A DNA stretch of 64,000 bases from FEN-1219 sp963744305 (GCA_963744305.1 CAVUTF010000046.1:62001-126000); one strand, 5' to 3'. Shown: positions 9,550 through 18,728, counted from the stretch's first letter. Translations and numbers: made by a program. The notes: generated by a model not told the origin, from the letters alone.

Positions 9550-9880
9550 TCAATCCACATCGGCAAGCTTCTCGCGCACGAGCCGAATTACGTGGCTGCC
9601 GTAAAGCTCGATACAGCGCATGAGCTTCTCGTGCGGCAGCGTTCCCGCGCTATATTTCAGGTTGAAGTGCAAGGCGGAACTTTTTCGCCGTGGCGGCGAT
9701 CTTACGTGCCACCGTGTCGCGGCGCTCCTTCGTAGTCAGCTCCGAGAGAGCTCGAGCTTCTCGTCGAACAGCTCCTCGTATTGATTCAAGTCGTAGCCGA
9801 ACAGCGGATACGATTCGATGAACGAGCCGCGGCCGAGGATCACCTCGACGCGCCCGTTCGACACGGCGTGCAAGGCACCC
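9550..9880 (-). pseudogene. Remnant of a luciferase-like (LLM) flavin monooxygenase
   Basis: On the minus strand a segment reads SNGRVEVILGRGSFIESYPL and continues FGYDLNQYEELFDEKLEL, which matches the conserved early part of LLM-class flavin oxidoreductases. About 90 bases later, in another frame, NLKYSAGTLPHEKLMRCIEL then YGSHVIRLVREK ending at a TGA (9550-9552) matches the extreme C-terminus of the same family. Some 200 residues that should lie between are missing, as are about 100 N-terminal residues. This is therefore a deletion remnant, not just a frameshift. It overlaps the start of the divergent lipoprotein gene. Recognition is from family memory; no alignment was run. Confidence 0.6.
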
Positions 9881-9916
9881 TTTCTTGCGGAAGCAACAAC
9901 GCCGACAATGGCGCAC

Positions 9917-11055
9917 ATGAGGCTACTCGTCATCGTCGGGGCAGCGCTCGCGACCGCCGCGTGCGGCGAGCGCGCGCCCGCGCAGCTCGAGAACGCCGCC
10001 TCGCCGCAATCGCTGATCGGCGCGTGGGAGCGCTCATACCGAGTCGCGAAGCTCCGATTGCCTATGAGGTCATCGAGTTCTTCGGCAACGGCGGGATGAT
10101 TCTGCACAATGCGCTGGGCGGGCTCGGCGCACAGTACGTCGCTGACGGCGCGCGCTTGTAGGTGCCGGCCCGCTCGCCGCTTTCTGGCGCGGCGACATCG
10201 CGTATGCGATCGACGGGCAAGCGATGACGCTCGACATGCCGTCGGCGGGAGCGTTGGCGCGTTCGGACTGGACGCGTGTTCAGCGCGACGCGTTCTTCGG
10301 GATCGCTGGGCCGACGGCGACGTCGTCCCGACTGGCCTGCCGAAGCTGCTCGCGGATGCGACCGCGGGAGCCGCGCGTGACTGGCGCGCCGACGCAATAC
10401 CGGTCGCGCTCGACCTGCAGCGGTTGCCGTCAGGCGATCTTGCGCTGACCTTGACCTACGTCTCGCCGGCGAACCTCCGGCCTTGCGCTGATCGTCGGCC
10501 GCTGGGGCTTCGTGCCGAGCGAGCTGCCGCGCGCGTCGTGGGGCGACCATGCGCTGCCCACCGAGTTCGCGGACGCGCCCGCGCTGCGCGCGCGTCTCAC
10601 GCAGGACGGCAAGACCGACCCGCTGCTGAGCGCGAATCTGCGCGTCTGGAGCAAAGGCCCCGTCTGGACCGTGACTCAGATCAGCGCGACGGGCCGGCCA
10701 AACACGAACCGATCTTTCGGCGCCGACTGCCGCGGCAATCGCAGCGGAGGCACCACCGCCGCAGCCGAGCATGTCCGAAGAGGAATACATCGCGTCCTAC
10801 AACGCCCAATGGCAGGCGATATCGGAAGCATTCGCGCGGAGCCGCAGGTCGAGCGGCGCAGGCTCGGCCTGGGACTCGGGCGGTGGAACGTGGGACTTCG
10901 GCAGCTCCGGCGGCGGCGCAGCGGAGCCGGCGGGCGCGGGCTGCGCGTACGCGAGCCACGCCGCGTGCAACGCCGCGGCCGCGGGCGACCTCTGGGGCGC
11001 CGATCGCATCGAAAACGGAACTGCTAGCAGGAGCGAAGAAGCTTGGTACGACTGA
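9917..11055 (+). pseudogene. Broken lipoprotein gene of unknown function
   Basis: ATG 9917 begins a lipoprotein signal (LLVIVGAALATAACGERAP, lipobox Cys at residue 16). The reading then needs several frame changes to continue sensibly: VIEFFGNGGMILHNALGG, then GQAMTLDMPSAGALARSDW, then ALTLTYVSPANLR, then GRWGFVPSELPRASWGDHAL. The final part is MSEEEYIASYNAQWQAISEA, with a Gly/Ser-rich tail ending at 11055. These pieces are collinear and lack internal stops in their own frames, so I read them as one gene of about 375 codons with at least four indels. I do not recognise the family. Expression as an intact protein is doubtful unless the indels are sequencing errors. Confidence 0.45.
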
Positions 11056-11112
11056 CCCTCACTCACCCTGAGGCGTCGCTCTTGACTCAGTTAGGCACAG
11101 ATTCGCGCTGCG

Positions 11113-11655
11113 CTAGAAACGCCACGCCGCCGTAAACCAGATAGCCTCCGCATCGTCGAACGCCTCGAGGTCGATGATCTCGTACTCGAGGCGCAGGATG
11201 AAGCGCTCTGCTACCTCGACGCCGGCGCCGACGCTGTAGACTGGGTCTTCGTCGCTTTCATCGAGGACCTCTGTACTGCCAAGATTCCCTTCGACGCTAG
11301 AGAACATGATGCCGGCGGTCGCGAAGAGCTCGAAAAAAGCGATCGGCAGCGTTCCTTCGAGCCGCACCACGAAACCGCTCGTGTCGATCTCGAGGTTTTG
11401 CGTGCCGATGCGAGAGTCCGAAGCGCCGAGGTCCAAATAGTCGAACTGCGCGGCGAAGAATTGGTTCCAGCGCCAGCCCCCGAAGAGCTTGTACGCACTT
11501 TCGCTCTCATCTACGTTGAGTTGGTCGAGCTCCGACGAGAAGTCGCCGATGCCCACTCCGACGTACGGGCCCTGTTGCGCTTCGGAGTCCTGGGCCAACG
11601 CCTGACCGGCACTCACGAAAGCTAAAACAGCGACAGCTATCCAGTTCCTGTGCAT
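11113..11655 (-). CDS. Outer-membrane beta-barrel protein (OmpA/OmpX-like)
   Basis: This 180-residue protein has a clear signal peptide (VAVLAFVSAGQALAQ). It then alternates strands such as GPYVGVGIGDFSSEL, SAYKLFGGWRWNQFFAAQFD and VYSVGAGVEVAERFILRLEY, and ends in an aromatic C-terminal strand (AIWFTAAWRF). The terminal Phe is the classic BAM recognition signal. Length and pattern fit an eight-stranded outer-membrane barrel of the OMP_b-brl group. Whether it is a porin or an adhesin cannot be told. It stands alone. Confidence 0.83.
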   Translation of the reverse strand: MHRNWIAVAVLAFVSAGQALAQDSEAQQGPYVGVGIGDFSSELDQLNVDESESAYKLFGGWRWNQFFAAQFDYLDLGASDSRIGTQNLEIDTSGFVVRLEGTLPIAFFELFATAGIMFSSVEGNLGSTEVLDESDEDPVYSVGAGVEVAERFILRLEYEIIDLEAFDDAEAIWFTAAWRF

Positions 11656-11786
11656 GACACTCTCCTAGCGTCGAAACACTCGAGGCAACGCGCGGATGAT
11701 GCCACGCCGCCAATTGGCGCATATCTACAACCATGGTCCAAGTTGACGCGATCGCTTCTGCGTCGTTCGCAGCGAGTCGGCAATGG

Positions 11787-12107
11787 CTAGCTGCGGCCGG
11801 CAACAGCTCTCTTGAGACTGGCAACGATTGTCGCCGGACTAGGAACGCGGTCTGGGCCTGCATACACGCGGCAACCGACACTGTCCCCCTTGGGGGCACC
11901 GCTCACGTCCTCGCCGCCCACGAGAATCGTCGGTGATCCCCAGCCCCGCAGCTCCTCCGGCGTAGCCGGATCGAGAATGTCGATTTCTTCGTACCCGGCG
12001 ATCGATACTTCGGCCAAAGCTTTCTGCAGCGATGATCGTGCGGCATCCGCGAGCGGACAGTTTTTGAAAACCAGCAGCTGTACCGTCGGACGTGCGTTTT
12101 TCGACAT
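11787..12107 (-). CDS. Thioredoxin-fold protein with a single active-site cysteine
   Basis: The 106-residue protein starts with a beta strand (VQLLVFKNCPLADAARSSL) in which the second cysteine of a CxxC is replaced, leaving CPLA. A cis-Pro motif follows (GWGSPTILVGGEDVSG). Together these indicate a thioredoxin/glutaredoxin-like fold with monothiol chemistry. A second Cys (VGCRVYAGP) sits near the C-terminus. Family members often lie beside mercury or stress genes, but nothing of that sort is adjacent here. No signal peptide is present. The function remains open. Confidence 0.6.
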   Translation of the reverse strand: MSKNARPTVQLLVFKNCPLADAARSSLQKALAEVSIAGYEEIDILDPATPEELRGWGSPTILVGGEDVSGAPKGDSVGCRVYAGPDRVPSPATIVASLKRAVAGRS

Positions 12108-12143
12108 TATCCATGCCCCCAGGATGCCCGCTCGCCGCGCAGG

Positions 12144-12392
12144 TCAATTTCGATCGTCGTCGAGCTCTTCGCTCGCGTCCTCGACGCTGTCCTCGACGTC
12201 CTCGCGTACATCTTCCGCGCCTTCGCGCACTTCGTCGACCGCATCGTCGATGCGGTTGCCGGTGGTTTCGCCACCCGCTCTAATGTCTTCGATGGCTTCG
12301 TCCACTTCCTCGCCGATACGCTCGCCCGCGCCTTGCTCCTCACACGCGGCGAAGAACGGCAACGCGAGCAGCAACAACGTAACGCTTTTCAT
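12144..12392 (-). CDS. Small acidic lipoprotein
   Basis: Starting at ATG 12392 (AGGGAG upstream) gives 82 residues. The lipobox is LPFFAAC, with the acylated Cys at residue 17. The mature part is extremely acidic and helical with heptad-like repeats (GEEVDEAIEDIRAGGETT, DDAVDEVREGAEDVREDV), suggesting an amphipathic coiled coil. It resembles the small lipoproteins of the entericidin/YtxH type, but no named family is certain. Confidence 0.65.
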   Translation of the reverse strand: MKSVTLLLLALPFFAACEEQGAGERIGEEVDEAIEDIRAGGETTGNRIDDAVDEVREGAEDVREDVEDSVEDASEELDDDRN

Positions 12393-12460
12393 ATGAGTGC
12401 TCCCTGTGCTGGTGATCGGCCGAGACTGCGCGGGTGCGCAGGACGTTCTATGCGAGTCGC

Positions 12461-12763
12461 CTAGCGGCCATTCAGCAACGACTCGGCGGTTGCGAGATGC
12501 TCGCGCTCGGTGCACGAGAGCTTCGCGAGGGCGGCGTGATGATCTTGCGCCTCGACGCTAGGCACCGACGGGGTCGTCTCGTCCAGGTCCAGCGTTCGCA
12601 AAACGTCTTCTATTTCTTGCACGGCGCACGAATAATCGGCCTGCGGCGCGGACGCCGCTTCGCCGCCGAACTCCACGGGCACGAGGTCGCGCGTTTGCGG
12701 GGATGCGGCAAATACGGCCAGGGCGCCGCCAAGCGCGAGCAATAAATCTTCTGTGTGCCTCAT
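12461..12763 (-). CDS. Small secreted protein of unknown function
   Basis: This 100-residue reading frame begins with a hydrophobic segment (LLLALGGALAVFAASPQ) that can serve as a signal peptide or anchor. It has two cysteines (DYSCAVQEIEDVLRTL and KLSCTEREHLATAESLL) set in predicted helices. The helical, Cys-paired layout suggests a small periplasmic protein. I recognise no family. It is co-oriented with the acidic lipoprotein gene 68 bases downstream. Confidence 0.45.
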   Translation of the reverse strand: MRHTEDLLLALGGALAVFAASPQTRDLVPVEFGGEAASAPQADYSCAVQEIEDVLRTLDLDETTPSVPSVEAQDHHAALAKLSCTEREHLATAESLLNGR

Positions 12764-12947
12764 AGCCGCCGCCCTCTTCGTGGATGGCAGGCTGATGCTG
12801 CAAGACGCGTACCAAATGGCCGTATAAGCCGGCCGATCAGGGGGTTATGTCAAGCCCGCCGTTGATAGTCACGCTTTCGCCCTCCCACTCATATACACTG
12901 CAGCGTGCCAGCCTCACTTCTGCTGGGCCCCCACCAAAGGAACACGC

Positions 12948-13295
12948 GTGAGCAGGACGCTTTCCGCAGGCAACGTCTCCATGACCATGAAACCCGAGCC
13001 AACCGTCCCGACCGAGGACGCTGGAGACGGCGCGTATCGTCTGCTCTCGATCGCACGATCGAACGCACCGAGCGGCAGCGATGGACGCGACTGGGTCGAA
13101 TATCGAATCGTGCAAGGCATGAACATCATCACGGGCTATCGCCGCGGCAGCGTCGCGAGCGTAACCGAGGACGTGAAAAAGGTCGTGGAGGGGTTGAACG
13201 AGCGTCGCCACGTCAAGCGTGGCCGCGTGGATTTGACGCCGCGCGCCGCGGCGCAGCCGGTAGCGGAGCCGGCCGACACGGAAGAGTCTTCTTGA
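12948..13295 (+). CDS. Conserved-looking small protein of unknown function
   Basis: A GTG start at 12948 follows AAAGGA by about seven bases and gives 115 residues. The core YRLLSIARSNAPSGSDGRDW then IITGYRRGSVASVTEDVKKV has the balanced composition of a real folded domain, with an acidic tail (VAEPADTEESS). No known family comes to mind. Its stop codon overlaps the TTG start of the downstream RRM gene (TTGA), so the two are very likely translationally coupled. A role alongside an RNA-binding protein is an inference from this coupling. Confidence 0.62.
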   Translation: MSRTLSAGNVSMTMKPEPTVPTEDAGDGAYRLLSIARSNAPSGSDGRDWVEYRIVQGMNIITGYRRGSVASVTEDVKKVVEGLNERRHVKRGRVDLTPRAAAQPVAEPADTEESS

Positions 13296-13549
13296 GCCGA
13301 AGGGTCTACGTAGGCAACTTACCGCCCTCTGTCACCGAAAGCCGGTTGTCTTCGAAGTTCTTCGAGCACGGCGATGTCGTGTCCGTGAAGGTCGTCACCG
13401 ATCACCGCACGGGCCGAAGCCTCGGTTACGGATTCGTCGAGTTGGCGACGCCGGCGGACGCGAAACGCGTGATCGCCGAGCTCGATGGCAAGGCTTACGA
13501 CGGCCGCCAGCTCACCGTCAGAAGCGCGCTGCCGGCCGCATCGCGATAA
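13292..13549 (+). CDS. RNA-recognition-motif (RRM) protein
   Basis: An 85-residue single-domain RRM protein. RNP2 is VYVGNL at the N-terminus and RNP1 is RSLGYGFVEL, with the aromatic residues that stack on RNA in both. It ends GRQLTVRSALPAASR. Such short RRM proteins occur in cyanobacteria and many proteobacteria and bind single-stranded RNA, sometimes in cold or stress responses. The start is chosen as TTG 13292 because it immediately precedes RRVYVGNL and overlaps the upstream stop. No upstream ATG fits without running through the previous gene. Confidence 0.85.
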   Translation: MSRRVYVGNLPPSVTESRLSSKFFEHGDVVSVKVVTDHRTGRSLGYGFVELATPADAKRVIAELDGKAYDGRQLTVRSALPAASR

Positions 13550-13558
13550 CTCATTCGG

Positions 13559-14512
13559 CTACTCCTTGCTGCCGCGTTCCGGTCCGTCGTCGGCCGGCCA
13601 ACCCGTGGGCTTCGCGTCGGGCAGGTTGAACAGCACCGCTTGGATCTCTTGGATGTAGCCGGCCTTCACGGCGAAAAACTCGGCCACGAGCCGATCATTC
13701 GACGTAGCGGTGCTCTGACTCTGCGCGCCGGCTTTCAAGCCGAAGCGCACGATGGAGAGCACCGCGCCGCGCTCTTCGTCGACGACGGGATAGCGCCGGT
13801 CCCAGATGTTGCGATTTACGAACCGTCCTTCGTCGAAGCCGCGCGCGGTGTCGTTGAAGCGGCCGTCGCGCACGAGACCCGTGGTCTGCAGCCCGTTCTC
13901 GTAGCGGCGGGAATCGGGCAGTAACCGCGCTTTCCGATACGCCGGTGTGCCGTTCGTCTGGAACGCGCGCCAGTAGCTTTCCGCCGCGCCGATCAAGTCG
14001 TAATACGAATCCCGTTCGGACTCGCGTATCGACTGCTGCCACGCAGAGGAAACCTCGGTCAGATGGTCCGGATCCCACAGGCGGTCGGCGTCGCCTTCGT
14101 TCGCCTTGATCGTCTCGATCTCGGTGATCGCGCCGTTCTGCACTTTGAGACGCAGCATGTGCATCGTCTTCGTGCCGTCAGCGTTGCGGATCACGGTCTG
14201 CGTGCCTGTGTCGCCGCGCGCGATGTTCACGATGTCGAAGCGGAACACCGTGCTTTCGGCGCTCGCCCAGAACGTGTCGGCCAGCGCCTTGTCGGCGGCG
14301 TTCTCGGTGATTCGCGCACGTGCCGCCTGCGGCAGCGCGCGCGCGTCGTTGGCCATCAGCGCGGCGAAATACGCGTCGACGAAGCCCGTAAGGCATGCGC
14401 GGTCGCAGGCCGAAGGCAGCGACGTTTGTGCGCGCGCAGACCCCAAAACAAACGCCGCGAGCGCAAGAATGCCGACGGCAGATCTGGCCGCAAAGTGCAA
14501 TGTTCCCGTCAT
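13559..14512 (-). CDS. Exported protein, DUF8021-like, unknown function
   Basis: From ATG 14512 the product has 317 residues. A signal peptide ends near GSARAQ, then DRACLTGFVDAYFAALMAND and later DSYYDLIGAAESYWRAFQTN form two similar alpha+beta halves, as in tandem NTF2/SnoaL-like folds. The pattern resembles the DUF8021 group, whose members are exported and uncharacterised. It lies 11 bases downstream of the PD40 sensor gene and is co-oriented, so they probably form an operon. Confidence 0.6.
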   Translation of the reverse strand: MTGTLHFAARSAVGILALAAFVLGSARAQTSLPSACDRACLTGFVDAYFAALMANDARALPQAARARITENAADKALADTFWASAESTVFRFDIVNIARGDTGTQTVIRNADGTKTMHMLRLKVQNGAITEIETIKANEGDADRLWDPDHLTEVSSAWQQSIRESERDSYYDLIGAAESYWRAFQTNGTPAYRKARLLPDSRRYENGLQTTGLVRDGRFNDTARGFDEGRFVNRNIWDRRYPVVDEERGAVLSIVRFGLKAGAQSQSTATSNDRLVAEFFAVKAGYIQEIQAVLFNLPDAKPTGWPADDGPERGSKE

Positions 14513-14523
14513 GTTTTCACCTC

Positions 14524-16716
14524 TTACTGCGGCACCACGCGCCGGAGCTCGTCGAAGAAATTCATCACTACCGTCAACTGGTCGCGCGGCGGCGGCGTGC
14601 CGGCGTCGACCACGGCGACCACGCTCTTGCCGTCCGCCGCAACATCGTAGTTGGCAATCACGCCGGTGTCGGCGAGCCGCTTCGTCGACCACAGCCGTGC
14701 CGGCTCCGCGACGAGCTCGCCGTTCTCGATGCGGTACGGCACGAGCATCAGCCGTTGATCAGTGGCTTCGTAGAACAGAGAGCCGTCCTTCGCCCACGTC
14801 GAGATCCGGCCGCCGTTCGTCGAGACGCGCGCGCCTTTGTCTGCACCGGGATACGCGCGCACGTAGATCTCCCACGCACCTGATTCGTTCGAGCCATGCG
14901 TGATCCACCGGCCGTCGGGCGAGAAGGCGGGATACGTTTCGTACGTTTGCAGCGCACGGAAGACCTCGGGTTGGCCGGCGGCAAGCTCACCGGCGTTTAT
15001 GTCGATCGGCACGGTCCACAGATCGAATCCCGTATCCTTCGCCATATAGTGATAGGCAAGCCGTCCTTCGGCGCTGAACGACCAGGGCACCCCCATACCC
15101 GGCACGACCCGCACCGGGGTTCCCGTGCCGTCGGTGCGTAGCGCGTAGATCGCAGGCTCGCTACTCTGTGAATAAAGCAGGAATCGGCCGTCCGGCGTCC
15201 AAGTCGCCGTGCTCTGGTCGCCGCCGCCGACGGTGAGGCGCCGCTTCGCGCGCGCTTTGAGATCGTAGATCCACAAATCGGCGTCGCTGCCCTCGAGCAC
15301 CGTGTACGCCAACAGCGATCCGTCCGGCGAGAGCCGGGGCCACACGTAGCGTCCGGGCTCCGACAACAGCGGCCGCGATGCGTCGCCGCCGTCGAGCCAT
15401 TCGATCGTCGCCAGGCCACCCGCGCTGCGCAGGTACGCGAGCGTGCCGTTCGACGAGACGTCGTAGTGACCGAAGCCGAACTCGTTCACGGACGCCACGT
15501 CGTGCAGCACCGGCACGGGCTCGCCGCGCACTTCGAGAAGCTGCGCGTCGAACGCGACAGCGAACAGCGTGCCGCGATCGAGATACACGAGATGGCCGCT
15601 CGGCAAATATCGTGGATGAGTGCCCCTCGCGATCAGCGTCCTGCTGCGGCCGCCGTCGAGAGCGGCGATCGCAATTCTCGAGTCCGACCCGATGCCGACG
15701 AATGCGCTATAGAGCACCGCTCGCCCGCCGGGCAAAAGCTGCGGCCAACGCGGGCCCACGCCTTCATCGGTGAGATCGAGGACCGGCTCCGGCGTGCCGC
15801 CGTCCGCGGGCAAGCTCCAGAGAATCTGCTCGCGGCTCAAGTTCGCGACGATCGTGCCGTCCGCGGCCCAGCTTCCGCCGAGCATGTCGCCGATCGTGGC
15901 GAGCGTGACCGGCGACCCATCGCCTTCGAGCAACGTTTTCTTGAGCTTGCCGTCGGCATAGAACGCGACCCAACGGCTGTCGGGCGAGAAGAAGAATGCG
16001 CCGCTTGCACCGAATGTCCCAGGCAAGAGTCTCGCCGTGAGCTCGTCGAGGCGGCGAACGAACAAGCTCGTGCCGCCGTTCGCATCCAGCACGAGCAGCA
16101 CGACCTTCTCGCCGTCAGGGGTAAACGCGACACTGCTGCCGACGTGCATCGCGACGGTCCCGGGCGCGCCGATCGCGGCGTCGAATTGCATGCGCGGCTG
16201 CAGCGCGGGCGTCGCGCGCCACGGTGCCGCGAACGACAGGTACACGCCGAGCGACGCCGCAGCGATCACGAGCGCTGCAAAGCCGAGCGCGACGCGCCAG
16301 CCGATTCGGCGCGGCGGCGGCAGCACCGGCAAGAGTTGCGATTCGCTGGTCGCCGTGGGTGCGAGCGGCTCGTGGGTTCGCTGGGTGAACTGCGGAACGT
16401 AGCCGCCCTTCGGCAGCGAGATGACGACGTCGTCCGCGGCACCTTCCGTCGCGAAATAAAGCTCGAGCCGGCCGCGCAGCCGTGACGCCTCCACACGCGC
16501 GATCGGATCCACGCGCGGATCGAAATCCGCGCCGCGGCCGAGCGCCTCGGCGCCGAGCGTGTACTCCTTCAAGTACTGCGCGCGCCCTTCGAGCACGGCG
16601 ATGACGAGGAACTCGAGCAGTTTCGCCGAACGTTTTGCGCTGCCGAACGTGGCGCTCGCGAGCACCCGCTCGAGCGCTGCTCGGACCGACTCATGCGGAA
16701 CGGCGGGCGGGGACAT
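14524..16716 (-). CDS. Membrane-anchored DNA-binding/PD40 (TolB-like) propeller sensor
   Basis: I place the start at ATG 16716 (MSPPAVPHESVRAALERVLA); the open frame extends further but without a sensible domain. Residues about 1-120 resemble the N-terminal domain seen in many adenylate-cyclase-like/TPR regulators (SAKRSAKLLEFLVIAVLEGR, YTLGAEALGRGADFDPRVDP). One membrane helix follows (ALGFAALVIAAASLGVYLSF). The remaining 500 residues carry TolB-like PD40 blades (VAFTPDGEKVVLL, FFSPDSRWVAFYADG, RLSPDGSLLAYTV, FSPDGRWITHGSNESGAWEI). The layout is cytoplasmic input/output, membrane span and periplasmic propeller. The regulated process is unknown. Confidence 0.78.
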   Translation of the reverse strand: MSPPAVPHESVRAALERVLASATFGSAKRSAKLLEFLVIAVLEGRAQYLKEYTLGAEALGRGADFDPRVDPIARVEASRLRGRLELYFATEGAADDVVISLPKGGYVPQFTQRTHEPLAPTATSESQLLPVLPPPRRIGWRVALGFAALVIAAASLGVYLSFAAPWRATPALQPRMQFDAAIGAPGTVAMHVGSSVAFTPDGEKVVLLVLDANGGTSLFVRRLDELTARLLPGTFGASGAFFFSPDSRWVAFYADGKLKKTLLEGDGSPVTLATIGDMLGGSWAADGTIVANLSREQILWSLPADGGTPEPVLDLTDEGVGPRWPQLLPGGRAVLYSAFVGIGSDSRIAIAALDGGRSRTLIARGTHPRYLPSGHLVYLDRGTLFAVAFDAQLLEVRGEPVPVLHDVASVNEFGFGHYDVSSNGTLAYLRSAGGLATIEWLDGGDASRPLLSEPGRYVWPRLSPDGSLLAYTVLEGSDADLWIYDLKARAKRRLTVGGGDQSTATWTPDGRFLLYSQSSEPAIYALRTDGTGTPVRVVPGMGVPWSFSAEGRLAYHYMAKDTGFDLWTVPIDINAGELAAGQPEVFRALQTYETYPAFSPDGRWITHGSNESGAWEIYVRAYPGADKGARVSTNGGRISTWAKDGSLFYEATDQRLMLVPYRIENGELVAEPARLWSTKRLADTGVIANYDVAADGKSVVAVVDAGTPPPRDQLTVVMNFFDELRRVVPQ

Positions 16717-16834
16717 CGGACGCGTAACCCTTTGAATTATTAACGTACGTACGGTCGCAAGCCGTATCGTACTTCCCCACGCCGCACCGGCGCCACACGC
16801 TCCCGCCGTTCTGAATCGACACAGGGAGCATTCG

Positions 16835-17413
16835 ATGAAAACGAGACTTTCCGTGGCCGCGTGCGCGCTGTTGCTCGTTGCGCTTGCGCCGCCGGCCTTT
16901 GCCAACGGCTGGTTTGCCGAAGTCCTGATCGGCCATTCGATCAACCCGGTGCCGCTGAATCTCGACGGCAAGAACAGCCTCGAGCGAATCAGCATCTACC
17001 GCGGCAGCTACTTCGTGAACGGTGCGATAGGCTGCGTCGGCTGCCATCATGAAGGTCAATATTTGCCTGGGGGCGATCCGTTCCTGGGCCAAACCGCGGC
17101 GATCAACACGGCGACGTATCTCGGCGGCGGCACGCCGTTCGGACCGTTCGTCGCGCGCAACCTCACACCGGATGCCGACGGGCGTCCCGGCGGGCTCAGC
17201 TGGGCGCAATTCTTGGAGACGATGCGCAAAGGCACCGACTTCAAGAGTCTGCCCCCGCACGTGCCGGGTCTACCGGGGCTGCTGCAGGTCATGCCGTGGC
17301 CGGAGTACCGCCACGCGACGACGGAAACGCTGCGCGCGATCTACGACTACTTGTCCGTAATCCCATGCGTCGACGGCGGTCCGGGTCAGCCCGCCAATCG
17401 CTGCGCGCCTTGA
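16835..17413 (+). CDS. Class I c-type cytochrome, periplasmic
   Basis: The 192-residue protein starts at ATG 16835 after AGGGAG and has a signal peptide ending PPAFA. The heme motif is CVGCH (in GAIGCVGCHHEGQY), and a Met in VMPWPEYRH is the likely second axial ligand. Size and the surrounding YRGSYFVNG and NLTPDADGRPGGLS patterns fit monoheme cytochrome c subunits associated with dehydrogenases. It is followed after four bases by a membrane-protein gene in the same direction. The electron donor is not apparent nearby. Confidence 0.87.
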   Translation: MKTRLSVAACALLLVALAPPAFANGWFAEVLIGHSINPVPLNLDGKNSLERISIYRGSYFVNGAIGCVGCHHEGQYLPGGDPFLGQTAAINTATYLGGGTPFGPFVARNLTPDADGRPGGLSWAQFLETMRKGTDFKSLPPHVPGLPGLLQVMPWPEYRHATTETLRAIYDYLSVIPCVDGGPGQPANRCAP

Positions 17414-17417
17414 GTCA

Positions 17418-18155
17418 ATGGCGACGACGCTCACGCAGATCGCATGCGACCGGCCGCGCAGCCGCGCGTACTACACCGGCATTGCGATCGCGTTCATCGT
17501 GATCGTGCTCGCCGGCTTCTCCCGGCGCTACTACACGCAGCTCGCCGGCCCCGCACCGATCGCGCTCGTGGTGCATCTGCACGCGGCGGCGTTTGCCGCT
17601 TGGTTCGTGCTCGTGCTCGTGCAGACGACGCTCGTCGCGGCCGGCCGCACGGATCTGCATCGCCGGCTCGGGCTCTGCGCCGTCGTGCTTGTGCCGCTCG
17701 CGATCGTGCTCGGTGCGCTCACCGCGATCCAGGCCGCGCGGCACGGCTGGAATCCGGGCGGCGCCTTTCGCGACCCGCTCGCGTTCATGGCGCTGGGCCT
17801 CGTCGACGTCGCACTATTTGCGGGATTCGTCACCGCGGGATTTTTCTACCGGCACCGCAGCGAAGCGCACAAGCGCCTGATGATCCTCGCGTCGGTGAGC
17901 TTGCTGTGGGCTGCGATCACGCGCCTGCCATCGTTCGCGGGCGAACGAGCGCCCGAGCCGATCGAGCTCGCGGGGCTGTTCGGGTTGCTCGCGGCGTTCG
18001 CGTTCTCGGGGCCACTGTACGACTTTTTCTCGCGGCGCCGAGTGCGCGCGCTCGAGGTCGCGGGCGGCGCACTAATCGTCGGCAGTCGCCCGCTCGCACG
18101 CACGGTGTCGACGACCGACGCGTGGCACGCGTTCGCCGGTTGGCTCGTCGGTTGA
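17418..18155 (+). CDS. Multi-pass membrane protein with conserved histidines
   Basis: This 245-residue protein has about seven hydrophobic segments (for example IAIAFIVIVLAGF, AFAAWFVLVLVQTTLV and LVPLAIVLGALTAI). Polar motifs lie at the membrane edges: VVHLHAAAF, LHRRLGLC and EAHKRLMIL. The histidines resemble those of heme- or quinone-binding membrane proteins, but this is an inference. It begins four bases after the cytochrome c stop, so co-transcription is very likely and a redox role plausible. I do not recognise a named family with confidence. Confidence 0.65.
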   Translation: MATTLTQIACDRPRSRAYYTGIAIAFIVIVLAGFSRRYYTQLAGPAPIALVVHLHAAAFAAWFVLVLVQTTLVAAGRTDLHRRLGLCAVVLVPLAIVLGALTAIQAARHGWNPGGAFRDPLAFMALGLVDVALFAGFVTAGFFYRHRSEAHKRLMILASVSLLWAAITRLPSFAGERAPEPIELAGLFGLLAAFAFSGPLYDFFSRRRVRALEVAGGALIVGSRPLARTVSTTDAWHAFAGWLVG

Positions 18156-18207
18156 TTCTTGGCGCTCGACGCGGCGAGCTGCGCACCGTGAGCAGCGCCG
18201 TCAGCGC

Positions 18208-18661
18208 TTACGGCTGTTTGCCGCTCTGCTGATCTCTTTGCTCTCTGCGCTGCCGGCGCTCCTCTTCGAGCGCGTTCAAGCGTCCGCCCCCCGCCCGAAG
18301 CTCGGTGCCGTTCGCGAGCACGATCTGAGTGAAGAACAGCCGGGGTGAACCGGTGTGAGTCGGATTGCCGGTCACGCTCACGCGCTCGCCGACAGCGATC
18401 GTGTCAGCGGTCCAACCGCGTTGGTGAGATTGAGCCTGCCGGCAAACTCCACCGTCCACTTCACGACGTTGCCCGCCTCGTCCTTGACGTCCATGACCAG
18501 CATTGCGTGCGGGTTCACGAATCTGAACTCCTTCACGGTACCGGCAACGGTGACGTACGACTCGCGTCGTAGACGGGCGCGAACGCATGATGCGCGTTCG
18601 CCGCCGCCGACGATCGAGAGCACGCGCGAGACCCGCAAAGAAAGAAGCGTGGTGCTTTCAC
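18208..18661 (-). CDS. DUF6152-family exported protein, frameshifted
   Basis: From a GTG at 18661 the pieces read KAPRFF, then NAHHAFAPVYDA, then VTVAGTVKEFRFVNPHAML with VMDVKDEAGNVVKWTVEFAG, then GWTADTIAVGERVSVTGNPT. This AHH(S/A)F...NPHA...GW order is diagnostic of DUF6152 proteins, which are exported and of unknown function. Three frames are needed, with breaks near 18590 and 18420. The preceding gene in the same orientation (18729-19493) belongs to a family that partners or fuses with DUF6152 elsewhere, including at 62885-63889 in this window. Confidence 0.6.
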
Positions 18662-18728
18662 TGTGGTTCGTCCCTCGCGGTGAACTCCGTCGGCCGCTCG
18701 CAATCTTCGTACGGGATAAATCTCCTGA

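Noticed and set aside
12837..13211. Minus-strand open frame of 124 codons
   Set aside because: It overlaps the coupled gene at 12948-13295, which has a ribosome site and sensible composition. The minus frame has neither.
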